From Ctena decussata (taxonomy: Eukaryota > Mollusca > Bivalvia > Lucinida > Lucinidae), in the NCBI GenBank assembly GCA_963989385.1, contig OZ022509.1, positions 75,848,667 through 75,912,666 of the forward strand: a stretch of DNA of 64,000 bases. The letters are read 5' to 3'. The notes beneath the pieces are model-generated. The model saw nothing but the letters and a program-made list of their open reading frames with translations. It searched no databases and had not been told where the DNA came from. Each line of letters opens with the position of its first letter. The first letter of the stretch is position 1. Positions 21,738 through 32,683 of the stretch are shown here, one piece after another. A program made the translations under genes and the position numbers.

Positions 21738-21806
21738 GCAAACTTTGCAGACCAAGTTCAGAGTGCTCCGTTTGGAGCACTCTGATCATGGTCTGCAAAG
21801 TTTGCT
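21738..21806. repeat. Small near-perfect hairpin
   Basis: AGCAAACTTTGCAGACC and its complement GGTCTGCAAAGTTTGCT flank an inner CAGAGTGCTCC / GGAGCACTCTG stem. It resembles the core hairpin of the GCAAACAGTG families but with changed stem sequence. No outer TIR was found. Confidence 0.65.
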
Positions 21807-22961
21807 AAGTATGTTTATTTCCAATATTAAGGATAATTCCGGTAGCTAAGTCTAAAATCTTGTAGATATTAATTGATATTAAGATAACGTCAGAATACAA
21901 ACAAGTTATGAATTCTTGACATGAACACTCGTGGTGTTTGCCTGCTGTGTAACCTTTGTAAATTCCGTCTTTTACTATAGAACTGACATGCACAGATTTT
22001 TAGATTGTGCTCTCTAGGTTAATTATTCATGAGAAGTTTGGTATGTTGAGGTACGTTGAACTGGGGGGGGGGGGGGGGGGGGCGGTATTGGTAGACTGGT
22101 AGCTTCTGAGTGGCTACATGATGTAAGAATGTCGTCGTACAGACGTTGATGTGACGCCGTGACATTGCAGTGACGCCAGTTTGTCATCGACGTCATGCGC
22201 TTGTTGGAGGATATTGTAAGCATGAGGGGAGGGGTGGGTTATGGTGGGAAGGGGTGGGTTAGGAGAGATGCATTCTAATTTAGTTTTTATACCAGATACA
22301 GATTCTCAGAATGTGACATGACATAAGCAAGCCAATATGAAATATTGTATGGGACTTTCTGATTTATGAGATACTGACGTTTTCTGCCCCAGCTTGTCAT
22401 TTTATGGGGTTTAGAACATGGCACCTACATGCAGAGACTTCGGCGACTTGAAAACGCTAGTATGTAGACGACATTGTATATTGACACGGGCATGCCGATC
22501 TGATATAAAAGAATTATGCAAAAATAATTAACACTTTTCATAAGCGTGACTAGTTTGAAACTGTGGTAATGGTGTATTTTAAACAGTTTTCAATGTTTCC
22601 TTTGATGAATCTTTTTCATTAATTTGCCCATTCGCTTAAGAGGAACGTCATCCCGTTGCTTTTATTACTTCATGCGAATACGTTTATTTCATAACAGTTC
22701 TTTGTCATAAATAACAGCGACAGATCAGAGTGCCAATGACATATTGAACTATGCCTAAATTTCACATGAAAAGGTCTACGTTGAGATTGCCAAGCATGTT
22801 GCCTTATAAACAACTTTTGCACTAATACTTACATAAACGTGAAATTGGTCCCTTATTTGTTTTGCTTATGTCGTACAGCAGTTTGAAAACCCTCCGCTCT
22901 CTCCTCCACCTCACAACCCCGTCTTCTCCCTACCTTACAACCCCGTCTTAACCCCGCCTAA
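21807..22961. other. No gene recognised; G-run
   Basis: A G-run at about 22063-22082 and a GGGGTGGGTTA duplicate near 22231-22262. Nothing else was identified. Confidence 0.4.
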
Positions 22962-24304
22962 TTATACCCCCGCTTTGAAAAAGTGGGGGGTATACTGGTT
23001 TACATCTGTCTGTCCGTCCGTCCTTCCATCCCTCCGTCCGTCCCTCCGTCCGTCCTTCCGTCCGTCCCCTTTTAATTTTTCGTCAAAGATTTCTCCACAA
23101 CCATGCAAGCTAGAATGATCATATTTGGTATATATGTTGGTAATGATGTGTTGTATCGTGGGATTGCAAACCAGTCTTCTCCGGCTTATTTTTCCCTTTA
23201 TTTGTCCGATTTTCTTTCTTTCCATACTTTGAATAATGAAATTTTTCGTCAAAGATTTCTCCACAACCATGCAAGCTAGAATGATCATATTTGGTATACA
23301 TGTTGGTAATGATGTGTTGTATCGTGGGATTGCAAACCAGCCTTCTCCGGCTTATTCCTCCTTTTATTTGTCTGATTTTCTTTCTTTCCATACTTTGAAT
23401 AATGAAATTTTTTGTCAAAGATTTCTCCACAACCATGCAAGCTAGAATGGTCATATTTGGTATACATGTTGGTGATGATATGTTGTATCGTGGGATTGCA
23501 AACCAGCCTTCTGCGGCTTATTCTTCCCTTTAATTGTCTGATTTTCTTTCTTTCCATACTTTGAATAATGAAATTTTTCGTCAAAGATTTCTCCACAATC
23601 ATGCAAGCTAGAATGGTCATATTTGGTATACATGTTGGTGATGATGTGTTTTGAAAAAGTGGGGGGTATACTGGTGAACATCTGTTCGTCCGTCCGTTCT
23701 TCCTTAATTCCGTAAACACTTTATCGTCGAAGATATCTCCACAACCATTTAAGATAGAAAGTTCATAATTGGTATACAGATTGACAACGACAAGTTGTAT
23801 CTTGGGATTGAGAACAAGCCTTCTTCTGCTTGTTTTTCCCTGTATTTGTTCCTTTTTCTTTCACTCCAATTTTTTGGTCAAAGATATCTTCTCAACCATG
23901 TATGATAGAAAGTTCATATTTGGTATACAGACTGACAAGGACAAGTTGTATTGTGGGATAGCAAACCGGCTTTCTCCAGTTTGTTCTTCCCTGTATTTGT
24001 TCACTTTTTTTTCTCTCCATGCATTCTGTCCATGCATTCAGTACTGTAATTTTTCGTATAAGATTTCTCAGCAACTGTTGAAGGTAAATGGTTCATATTT
24101 GGTGTATGAGTTGACAGGGGCTTGTTTTTTCTGTCCGTGTGAAATATCTATTCTGTATTTCATAGAAATATTAGTAGAACATTTGCTATTGGCTATACAT
24201 ATTGACAGTGAGTTCTCTCTCTCTATGTTCCATGTAATGAAAATAACACCATTTTACTAAAGCTGTTAAGCGGGGGTATAGTCGGCTTGTCCGACAGTTC
24301 TAGT
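22962..24304. mobile_element. TACCCCCGCTT-type interspersed element with internal tandem repeats
   Basis: Bounded by ATACCCCCGCTT near 22964 and AAGCGGGGGTATAGTCGGCT ending near 24304. Begins GTGGGGGGTATACTGGTT followed by (GTCC)n-rich sequence at 23005-23070. Then come 166-bp units starting at 23081, 23247, 23413 and 23579 (CGTCAAAGATTTCTCCACAA). The GTGGGGGGTATACTGGTGAAC and GTCC motif returns at 23657, followed by more diverged units to 24240. This repeat architecture is common in bivalve genomes to my knowledge. It has no transposase and its mechanism is unknown to me. Confidence 0.8.
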
Positions 24305-24405
24305 TTCTTTCAATTTATAATTTACGTACTGGATATGCAGAACTAACCGAAATTACTGCAAATTAAATGACACGAAGTTTCGTAATGATTTTGAAGAGAG
24401 AGTTA

Positions 24406-24605
24406 GGGGAGAGTCGGGTAACTTCGGACAGGCGGGTAAATTCGGACATACAATTGCAAACAGTGAAAATCCAGATGAGCCGTCTCATCAGGATTTTCTC
24501 TGTTTAGCCAGATATTTGTTATTTCAGTTCCAAACAACTCACATATAAAAGAAATAATGTCAGTGTCCGAATTTCCCTGCTGTCCGAAGTTACCCGACTC
24601 TCCCC
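24406..24605. mobile_element. GTCGGGTAACTTCGGACAG TIR element, copy 1
   Basis: Inverted ends GGGGAGAGTCGGGTAACTTC and GAAGTTACCCGACTCTCCCC, each bounded by TA (24404-24405, 24606-24607). This suggests TA target choice as in Tc1/mariner. The centre (about 24450-24508) is the GCAAACAGTG hairpin with GATGAGCCGTCTCATC at the tip. Other copies are at 28750 and 55477. 200 bp; no ORF. Confidence 0.82.
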
Positions 24606-24999
24606 TAGATCACTTGGAGAAAACACTGTGGCTTTTGTCAGTGTCATCTTCCCAGTGGTGAAACGCTCTGTTCTAAATGCCAAACGCGTCATAAAGATAT
24701 AAATTTTTTCCATCATATCCATATGCAAGGTCTTTATGTGATTTCATCTTACCAGTTATGCGTCAATGTCGGCAAGAATGTTTAGGCAAGATTTTCAGAC
24801 TACAAACAACCAATTCAAGTCAGCGTTTTATAGCATGATGCTTGAAGAAATGAATGGCATATAACATGCCATTTATTAGCCTAGCCAAGCCATTTATTAC
24901 AATCAAATGCTGCTATGACGTAGTCGCTATCTCAGCTGAACTAAAGACTTCAAAGAATGCTTTAAATGCCAACCAAGAAACATCGTCAAGAGCAAATAT

Positions 25000-25235
25000 G
25001 AATCGCGACACGAGAAAACCAACAAAGTGATTGTGCGCCCAGCGTAGACTCGGATCAGCCTGGGCATCCGCTCAAGCCGATCAGACACTTCGCTGGGCGA
25101 TTAAATGGTAGTTAAATGTCTAAGCTACCTCCATGTGGACAGCGAAGACTCTGATCAGACTGGGCGGATACCAGGCTGATCTGAGTCTGCGCTGGGGGCA
25201 CAACCACTTTGTTGGTTTTGTCGTGTATATAGTTC
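25000..25235. mobile_element. Family A palindromic MITE copy 5, ends eroded
   Basis: 236 bp from GAATCGCGACACGAGAAAAC. The right end has decayed (TCGTGTATATAGTTC instead of TCGTGTCGCGGCTC). Internal arms with CAGCCTGGGCATCCG and GGGCGGATACCAGGCTG are intact. Confidence 0.85.
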
Positions 25236-25360
25236 GTATTAACACAGGAGTGACTATAGCATTAAATCTTGACCGCTTCTCATGGTATGATGGCGTATTT
25301 GCGTGGAAGTAGTCATGATCAAGACAGAGTGCCTTAATCTTGGAAGGGCCTCTTCGCCCA

Positions 25361-25558
25361 GAGGTGGATGGATGACGCGATTTTACGTCCTTTTCAACAG
25401 TATCTCAGTCATAGAAGGACAATGGAAGGGTGATAATGAAAGGATGTGTGCAATGGAGCTCCGTATATGGTTGAGATGATTTTCGCCTCCAGCGGGGCTC
25501 CAACCTAGGACCGCTAGAGTACAGGCCAACGCTTAACCTACTGAGCTACCGGGACTCC
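25361..25558 (-). mobile_element. S2 SINE, full length, minus strand
   Basis: The head is at the right edge (minus: GGAGTCCCGGTAGCTCAGTA, AAGCGTTGGCCTGTACTCTA, GGTCCTAGGTTGGAGCCCC). The body contains CCTTTCATTATCACCCTTCC and CTGTTGAAAAGGACGTAAAA. The tail is GTCATCCATCCAC. The B-box GGTTGGAGCCC is damaged (GGTTCGA expected). Confidence 0.85.
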
Positions 25559-25611
25559 CCTTCATCCAGAGAAACAAACAGTTACTAACATTTTTTCCAT
25601 TGTACAAATGC

Positions 25612-25833
25612 CAGGGGCCGTATATATAAAATGACAAGTCGATGCTATGCTGTTGCAAAGACTGAATTTCTATAAAGGAGACTCCCTACCACTATGAAAT
25701 TTGATCTGGAGGAACAGTCTGAAAAAGACTGTTCCTCCAGAGCAAATTTCATAGTTGTAGGGAATCTCCTACATAGAAATTTAGCCTTAGCAACCGCATA
25801 GCAACCACTTCAGTTATTTTATAAATACGGCAT
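25612..25833. mobile_element. CAGGGGCC palindrome (family F) copy 1
   Basis: Left CAGGGGCCGTATATATAAAA and right TTTTATAAATACGGCATCAG. Arms contain GCTATGCTGTTGCAAAG and AAGGAGACTCCCTACCAC, and the tip is CTGGAGGAACAGTCTGAAAA with its complement. Ends of the CAGGGGC kind recall hAT elements, but no 8-bp duplication is visible. Confidence 0.8.
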
Positions 25834-25891
25834 CAGGAAAACATGGAGGTGTACCATTCAACTTAAGTTGTTCTCAATTAGGCAAAAATAT

Positions 25892-26121
25892 GACACGACA
25901 AAACCAACACAGAGGCATCTGCGCCCAGCAAAGACTCAGATCAGCCTTAGCATCTGTCCAGTCTGGGCAGAGTCTTCGCTGTAGGCATGGAGATAGCTTA
26001 GACCTTAACTACCCTCTAAGCGCACAGCGGAGACTCTGAGCAGACAGAGCGGATGCCCAGACTGATATGAGTCTTAGCTGGGCGCACAAGCCACTTTGTT
26101 TGTTTTGTCGTGTCGCGGCTC
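25892..26121. mobile_element. Family A palindromic MITE copy 6, left end lost
   Basis: Starts TGACACGACAAAACCAACAC, lacking the first six bases, and ends TCGTGTCGCGGCTC. Arms are diverged (CAGCCTTAGCATCTGTCCAG). The centre TAGCTTAGACCTTAACTACC remains. Confidence 0.85.
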
Positions 26122-26261
26122 ATTTATTATATTTTTACACTCCAAATGGACCCTAATCTGCTTCACTGTGCACCGTATATGGTGACACCAGTGAAATGTC
26201 ATACATGTTTTTTTATGGAGAAATACAGACGAACGTAAATATATCGATATATCTACTATCC

Positions 26262-26593
26262 ACAGGGTATGAACCAGCCCGTCAATTTTCGCTTCCTGCA
26301 GAGACTCATATTTGGCTTCCGCCGAGACTGTCCGCGATCTCTTGCTTCCTGCCAAGACTTCTGTACATGATAAATGGCTTCCTGCCGAGACTGTCCGCGT
26401 GACTCTGCTTCCTGCCGACAGCCTCGGCAGGAAGCAGAGTCACGCGGACAGTCTCGGCAGGAAGCCATTTTTCGAGGACGGTAGTCCCTGCAGGAAGCAA
26501 TAGATCGTGGATAGTCTCAGCAGAAGCCAAATATGGCGGACAGTCTCTGCAGGAAGCGAAAATTGGCGGACTGGTTTATACATGTACCCTGTG
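26262..26593. mobile_element. Large palindrome with internal GCTTCCTGCCGAGAC repeats
   Basis: The outer arms CACAGGGTATGAACCAGCCC and GGACTGGTTTATACATGTACCCTGTG are inverted, as are GTCAATTTTCGCTTCCTGCA and its counterpart at 26543-26568. Inside each arm the motif GCTTCCTGCCGAGACTGTCC recurs at 23-60 bp spacing. The tip at 26412-26434 is CTGCCGACAGCCTCGGCAG. No transposase; read as a non-autonomous inverted-repeat element. Confidence 0.75.
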
Positions 26594-27258
26594 CTATCCC
26601 TGCCTGCGATTGCTCTCACTATTCAGCAGACCTGCAATTTATTACGGAAGATTCAATTCGTTTATAAATGCACATTGAGATCCGGACAGTCAAAACCCAG
26701 CGGGCACATAATATGGTAGTGATATACAGTACGGCTCCCGGTATTGTTAACGTTAGCGACTGAGCTGAACGCATGCAAAGCGCTTTTTCCAAAGTATTAG
26801 GATATATACGGTAATCCATTTATCATTTAAGATTTTTATCTCTTCCATCTATTAATTTCGTCTTCCAGTAAATCAAGTCACACGGTGCCATATTAAAGGC
26901 ATATAGCAATTTATTAATCATCTCCAGTTCGAAGCCGTTTGCGAAGATTATAGCGATTCAACAAAACTATGGCATGAAAGGCTTGAAAATCTGAAATATT
27001 GAACACACAGCTTAAGAACTGGGAAAACATTGTGTTTTAGAAATGCACAGAGATTTTTTTAAAACTTTTGAATACAGGTTGGTCTGTTCAGATGCATAGT
27101 TTTGCAATTTAGCAGGATTTAACTAGGTCTGCTGCAACAGTTTATGTCATCCGCGTCTTTTCGGACGCTTTAGTGGCTTTCGGGTATTGAAAATGCAGAA
27201 GAGAATGTTTGACTATGATTGGTATAAGACATAATTTTGTGTTTTTTAGGTACTACCT
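26594..27258. other. No gene recognised
   Basis: Contains a lone AACCCAGCGGGCACATAATA (26694-26713) that matches the end of the family N/TGACGTC palindromes, without a partner. Otherwise nothing was seen. Confidence 0.4.
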
Positions 27259-27260
27259 TC

Positions 27261-27505
27261 AGGGGCGTAGCTAGGGACAATAACTCAGTACGCACAATCA
27301 TGTTTTATACTCATTAAGGGCAATAATAAGGGGTTTAGCCGTTAAGATATTTCAAATTTTCATGTTTGTTGGCAGTAACTATTAAAATTATGCCCAATTA
27401 ACAATATTTCAGCATGAAAATACTCAGGTGTGTGTTGAAATTTTGTCAATTTGACAAAATTTCAATACGCACCTGCGTATTTGCGTATAGGTAGCTACGC
27501 CCTTG
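27261..27505. mobile_element. CAGGGGCGTAGCTAG TIR element (hAT-like ends)
   Basis: Left CAGGGGCGTAGCTAGG, right GTAGCTACGCCCTTG. A right subterminal hairpin around AAATTTTGTCAATTTGACAAAATTT and a GCACCTGCGTATTTGCG motif follow. The flanks share ACCTT, shorter than the 8-bp duplication expected of hAT. A truncated right end of the same family is at 51146-51230. Confidence 0.65.
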
Positions 27506-27602
27506 ACCTTGACCATATTGCTTCTGACTCTTTATATCTTTATGAAATGTGCTGACTACGTAAAGCAAGCAAGCCAGCTCAGCAGAATTCAAATGAGAAT
27601 TT

Positions 27603-27838
27603 GAGCCGCGACACGAGAAAACCAACAATGTGGTTGTGCGCCCTGCGCAGACTCAGATCAGCCTGGGCATCCACCCAGTCTGATCAAACTCTTCACTAAG
27701 TGCTTAAAGGGTAGCTAAGGGACTGAGCTACCTTCATGCGGACAGCGAAGACTCTGATCAGACTGGGCGGATGCCCAGGCTGATCTGAGTCTGCGCTGGG
27801 CGCACAACCACATTGTTGGTTTTGTCGCGTCGCGGCTC
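27603..27838. mobile_element. Family A palindromic MITE copy 7
   Basis: 236 bp; one of the least diverged copies (GAGCCGCGACACGAGAAAAC to GTCGCGTCGCGGCTC), with attt on both sides. Same orientation as copy 4. Confidence 0.93.
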
Positions 27839-27892
27839 ATTTATAGTTTAGTGGAAATAATTAGAGAACATTGAAATGACATAGTTTAGAAA

Positions 27893-28081
27893 CTGGAATG
27901 GAATGGGTTGGAATGGAATACATTTAGATGAGAAAGTCTACATTTGCTACAATTTGCCCCAAGAGCCTGGGATGGTACTTTCACAGGAAAGAACTTCCTG
28001 CCTTACAGGCAGCAAGTTATTTTCTGTAAGAGTGTCATGCCAAATGGATGAAATGTTCATTCCACTCCATTCCATTCCAGG
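27893..28081. repeat. GGAATGGAATGG-ended inverted repeat element
   Basis: Left CTGGAATGGAATGG.., right CCATTCCATTCCAG, with outer AGTTTAGAAA / TTTTAAATT. A small hairpin CAGGAAAGAACTTCCTG lies at about 27980-27997. A related element, interrupted by a family A copy, lies at 29838-30260. Confidence 0.55.
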
Positions 28082-28749
28082 TTTTAAATTATGACCACTG
28101 AAATACAGCTATAAATGGTCTCTAAATATTTACCCTGTGGTAAAGAAAATCAGTAATTTACGAGATATTTAATTGCAGGAAAAACAGACATAGTTCACTG
28201 ACACTAAAAGCAATAGCCTCTGCTTGTTCCGAATGTTTAATAATAATGGTGCTTTTATAAACAAGTTTACGATTTGCCATAATTTCCTCATCATTAAACA
28301 TCTTAAACAATGCGCCCTGATCCGGGATGAAAATGTGCCTTCGGGACCGTTAAAGGAAAAAAGAAATCTACCCTCACTTAATAGTATACTGGAACTTAAA
28401 GTTAACAACCTGGTACTTAACCTAAAATAAACTAGACCTAAAGATGAGAATGTAACCAAATGGGAACCACTTGTTTCAAAAGTTAACAAATAAACAGACC
28501 CTAAAACTAACATGTTGTAAGCTTGAACAGTTCTTTTTGTGAGAGATTGTTAACGTTAACCTCAGAGAGTTGACAGTGCCTTCAAGCAACACATTCAGCT
28601 AAGCCTGCACACGTACCCAAAATAGCTGTGTCCCCCTTTTTGTCGCGGTAGGATCCTTAGATAGTAGGGCAATGTTGGATATTTCTTGTGGTGCAGTTTA
28701 AGATGCATGGAGGAAGGAGAAGGTAGCTTTACCTGGTTCGCTCCCTTTA
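28082..28749. other. No gene recognised
   Basis: Overlapping ORFs on both strands (28169-28513) have no domain. No TIR was seen. Confidence 0.4.
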
Positions 28750-28974
28750 GGGTAAAGTCGGGTAACTTCGGACAGCGGCTAAATTCGAACATACCATGGC
28801 AAACAGTGAAAATCCTGATGAGACGGCTCATAATAATGAGCCGTCTCATCAGGATTTTCACTGTTTGCCCAGTTACATGTATTTTTGTTTTAATTACAAA
28901 CAACTGACATACAAAGGAAACAAAGTCACTGTCCGAATTCACCCGCTGTCCGAGTTTACCCGACTTTACCGGCC
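28750..28974. mobile_element. GTCGGGTAACTTCGGACAG TIR element, copy 2
   Basis: Left GGGTAAAGTCGGGTAACTTC after TA; right CCGAGTTTACCCGACTTTAC then CGGCCTA. The central GCAAACAGTGAAAATCCTGA hairpin is nearly perfect, with GACGGCTCATAATAATGAGC at its tip. Confidence 0.82.
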
Positions 28975-29461
28975 TAATACTTTTTGCCGCTGGAAGGGCT
29001 GCAAGAACGTTTGCCTTCAAGTGACAAAAAGCATCAAATGGAGGAAAACTAGTATGGAAACTTGCAATAGTTATTATTGTTTATGGTATTTATAAATGGA
29101 GTGATAAAAAAGGCACAACTGTACGGCTCTTCTGGGTGGGGCATATAAAAACAAACAGTAATTAAAAATATGGTTTATTATTTTTTCGAAATCTCTGCGG
29201 CCCAAACTTTCTTTAATTGTTTCCCCGCACAGTCAAATCAGTCATCTGTGTTTGCATCAACTAAGCGGTTGCATGTAATAGCTGCCTTTTTGAAGCTCAA
29301 GAGAAAACAACTAAGAATACATTTTACAGTCACACTCACTTGTTCGACTCATCGGCGTGGACTATAGTGTTTGATTTTCCCATGGTAGCACATTTCTACG
29401 ACTTGTGCGTCGTTGATTCCAGTTGTACAACTGTATGTCTTGAAGAATGAATAGCGATCCT

Positions 29462-29462
<1 letters not shown>

Positions 29463-29498
<36 letters not shown>

Positions 29499-29509
29499 CA
29501 GAGAGAGAG
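29463..29509 (+). repeat. GA microsatellite
   Basis: (GA)n, interrupted by two GACA units near 29491-29500. It accounts for the low-complexity ORFs over this interval. Confidence 0.9.
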
Positions 29510-29837
29510 TATTGCAGGTTTTGGAGGACAAAATGTTCCATGAATGCTTCTGATTTCGTAGACCAAGCTTTCTGTAACAGACAAGGTTTTTTACGATTAA
29601 AGGTTTTGTTTGCCACCAAACCTAATCTGCGGTTTATCTCAGCTGCTTGTTTCGGTTCTAAGGAACCATCTGTTTGTCTATTTTTCTTTTCTTTTAATGT
29701 TTGGCTTTCTTCTTTTTATTGCTGTATTGATTTGATGGAATAATTCCTTTGTCTTACAAGAGTTTCCAGCCCTGGGCCACCTCTGCTTGATGTTGAAAGT
29801 GAAGTGAGTGATGTATGCAGCATTGAGAAGCATAGTT

Positions 29838-30260
29838 TAAAACTTAGAATGAAATGGAGCGGAATGGAATGGAATGAACTGGCAGGAACTCCACTTCATT
29901 GGACTTATTCGGGACGGAACTCTTACAGTATAAATACGAGCCGCCATATGAGAAAACCAACAAAGTGGTTGTGCGCCCAGTGCAGGCTCAGATCAGCCTG
30001 GGCATCCGCCCAGTCTGATCAGATTCTTCGCAGTCCGCATGGAGTTAGCTTAGACCCTTAGCTACCCTTCAAGCGCACTGCAAGAACACTGGTCAGACAG
30101 GGCGGATGGCAAGGCTGATCTGAGTCTTTGCTGGGCGTACAACCACTTTGTTGGTTTTCTCATGTCGCGGGTCATATCATCCAAGGCTTTAGGAGCAAAT
30201 TGAATTCAGTGCCATGTACATATCTCAACCATTCCATTCCAAATCATGTTTTAAAGCATC
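29838..30260. repeat. GGAATGG inverted-repeat element split by a family A MITE
   Basis: The left flank (CATAGTTTAAAACTTAGAAT, GGAATGGAATGGAATGAAC) and right flank (ACCATTCCATTCCAAATC, ATGTTTTAAAGCATCC) are inverted. Wider symmetry is GCCCTGGGCCACCTCTGC (29769-) / CTAGCCCTGGGCATTCTC and TTGAAAGTG blocks. Between them sits the family A copy at 29938-30173. Confidence 0.5.
29938..30173. mobile_element. Family A palindromic MITE copy 8
   Basis: 236 bp, GAGCCGCCATATGAGAAAAC to CATGTCGCGGGTC. Both terminal repeats have substitutions; arms CAGCCTGGGCATCCGCCCAG and GGGCGGATGGCAAGGCTG still pair. Confidence 0.88.
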
Positions 30261-31676
30261 CATCTAGCCCTGGGCATTCTCTACATGATATTGAAAGTGG
30301 GTGAAACAGGCAGCATTGATATGATAAAAGAATCAAGCCCACAGCTGTATTATCAAACACTCCTTTTAATAAGTGAATAACGTTTTATACCGTTATCCAT
30401 TTATATTATAGCACTCCTCAACCATAGCTGTAATTTCCTAAAATGTAAGTAGATTTTCATTTACTTATCCGGCAAATTGTTGAAGAATTGTTTATGATAC
30501 TGTATTGCGAGTGTTGTAGACCATGATGGGAGTGCGCCTTTAGGAAGTAGCCCAGTCTGGTTCTACTCTGCTTTAACATATTATGTCCCAATTACGAGAG
30601 CATTTACAAGAGCTGTCTTTCTGAAAACACTCCCTTTTCGCAGTCTCATAGAGTTCTGTTTTAGATATCTTTCTCGGCAAAACCTAAAAAAGACACCTTG
30701 CTTACGACGGACATGCGCAATCTATTTACGGAAAGATGTATAAAGTATTAGTTTTTATGAATCTATATAAGATTCAATTTATTGTCCAAACCAACAGATC
30801 ATGTTAAATCCAGACCGCGTGCTTGCGCATGCGCTTATTGACTATGTCTTAAGATGGATTCCGACATGATTCACCTCTTTTGAAGTCAGTTTATGTCCTG
30901 ACTGCTCTTAGAACATGATAACAAAATAAATATGACAGTTTTCTCATAATATTCACATTATGTGACTTGACATGCAAAAATGGTTCGAAATGCTTATGCG
31001 AACAGCTAAGGCTCAGATCAGACTGCGTAAGTCAGATCAAGCATTTGCTGTTCGCAGATATTTAGTAAAGAGGATTTGAAGATTGTTGATGCGAACATCA
31101 GGCTGTGCCGACGTGCACGGTTCTTAGTGTCGTCGTTCGTCGCCTTATGTCATATTTTCTTGTTCTTCGACGTTGGATCAAAGAATAAAGAGGTGTTTTG
31201 TAACCTTGGTAACACATATGGAGATATTTGTATAAGCTGAAGGATTGTAAGTGCTGAACCTGGAGCATATAATTTCTCTACTATATGCTCCTGTGCTGAA
31301 CATTATAATTATCTACGAAGACACCGTTTTATGACATAGTTTGAACGGTACAGATTTTACAGTACATACACATAGACATGGTACATGTAGTTTTGCATGG
31401 CTTAATACAGGAAAAAAGTCTACTCCTACCAATTTCCTACCCGTTTCTATGGGAAGCTGATGCTTGCAAAAGGTTATCAGTGATATGCCCAATTTTAGAT
31501 GTTATCAAATTTTTATGTCAAGAACATATCTGTAAGAACTCGGAATTGCCACTTGCCGTGCTTGTCACAGACATGAACACCACTAAATGTTTTTGTTTCC
31601 TAGTTGCCACATGCCAAGACATTTAACACTTCGCCTTTTTGCTTGATACATGTAGTTCCATGGATGACTTGCAAAT
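30174..31676. other. No gene; two weak palindromes
   Basis: 30993-31110 has GCGAACAGCTAAGGCTCAGA and AGATCAAGCATTTGCTGTTCGC arms, similar in layout to family A. 31256-31308 has GTGCTGAACCTGGAGCATAT / ATATGCTCCTGTGCTGAAC arms. A 82-codon ORF at 31378-31626 has no recognised domain. Confidence 0.4.
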
Positions 31677-32065
31677 TTACATCCTTTCGGAAAGTGTTTT
31701 AGTCATACATGTATCAGCAGCCCCGGATCCAGGGGGTGGGCTTTGGGGCTTGAGCCCCGCCACCTTGCCAAAGTTAGATTAAAATATATGTTGTGATATC
31801 TCATTAGAATCGCCTCGGCGAGGCGATTCTAATGAGATGTCACAACATATATTTGCAAAAATTCTCATCAAATTGATCCTTAACTATGTTATATAATATA
31901 TCTTCAAACCCTCCTCCCTCCCCACACCCCATACGTCTCGGCACCTCCCAGCCCCACCAGCTATCCAGAACCCCACCAGTGCGTGGTGGTCTGGATCCGG
32001 GCCTGTATCAGGATGATGGGAAGGTCATGGTAAAAGGCTGTGCGCAATGGAACCAGATCCGCCAG
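31677..32065 (-). mobile_element. S2 SINE split by a CAG..CCCGGATCCAG element
   Basis: The flanks GAAAGTGTTTTAGTCATACAT (to 31717) and GGATGATGGGAAGGTCATGG..GGCTGTGCGCAATGGAACC (from 32010) align, on the minus strand, to consecutive S2 body blocks. Between them is the TIR element 31718-32005. Confidence 0.6.
31718..32005. mobile_element. hAT-like TIR element CAGCCCCGGATCCAG inserted in S2 SINE
   Basis: Left CAGCCCCGGATCCAG, right CTGGATCCGGGCCTG, bounded by TATCAG on both sides (31712-31717, 32006-32011). Inside is a near-perfect hairpin at 31784-31854 (AATATATGTTGTGATATCTC with TAGAATCGCCTCG at the tip). A related hairpin is at 36104-36215. The six-base duplication is shorter than the usual eight for hAT. 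Confidence 0.7.
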
Positions 32066-32088
32066 TTATGATAAACTAAGAAACGGCA

Positions 32089-32335
32089 TTAACTCTTTCC
32101 GCGCCAAATTTTTCAGACGACAAATTTTCGTCTGCTCAAATCATCAGACGACAGATTTGTAATTGGAAATTTTAACAATCTAAAGACATTTTTCATAAAA
32201 TCAGGCTTTTTAAGTTCATATTTGAATGGCAAACAGTGTAGATCCTGATCAGACGGCTCTTTTAAGAGCCGTCTGATCTGGATATACGCTGTTTGCAAAG
32301 TCGCATTTTTGCGACTTTGGCGCCGAAAGAGTTAA
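32089..32335. mobile_element. TTAACTCTTTCCGCGCCAAA TIR element, intact copy
   Basis: Perfectly delimited by TTAACTCTTTCCGCGCCAAA and TTTGGCGCCGAAAGAGTTAA, 247 bp. The left subterminal region repeats CAGACGACAAATTT twice. The hairpin core is at 32229-32296: GCAAACAGTGTAGATCCTGA and TGGATATACGCTGTTTGC around GACGGCTC/GAGCCGTC. No ORF. Confidence 0.85.
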
Positions 32336-32683
32336 CATAAAAACGATTTACCAAATGAATGCAGCTCGTCATACGTTTGTTGGGTCAGTGCGATGCTATA
32401 TTTTGATGCCTTGCTTTGATAAAACAAGTGTTCAAAACGCAATAATGGTGACATTAGAGTTTAATTCATCCAACGTTCCGTTTGAAAGAGCAGTAGTAGT
32501 TGATTACGCAAACTTGGTACTCCCTGATTTCTACCAACCATACTGTATCATTGTTGTGAATTGTATCGGTACGATACTACCTGTTAATGAACATGGAATT
32601 GCAAGAAATGCATGTATCTAGTTTTTAAAGAAAGACTGAATGACTTTCTGGGGAAGCAGCTCTGTTTTTTGTGTGTTGAACTA

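Noticed and set aside
21738..21806. Rho-independent terminator-like hairpin
   Set aside because: Eukaryotic sequence; hairpins here are transposon-derived, with no T-tract and no upstream gene.
23285..23719. 144-codon minus-strand ORF with repeated peptide, and its overlapping neighbours
   Set aside because: The 166-bp DNA repeat shifts frame each unit; the peptide repeats lie in different frames. It is a tandem repeat artefact.
29349..29619. Serine/leucine-rich minus ORFs
   Set aside because: Translation of a GA microsatellite in three frames.
32114..32143. TTTC..TCATCAG arrangement (minus CTGATGA..GAAA)
   Set aside because: The 11 bases between the two boxes do not pair as stem II, and there is no stem I.
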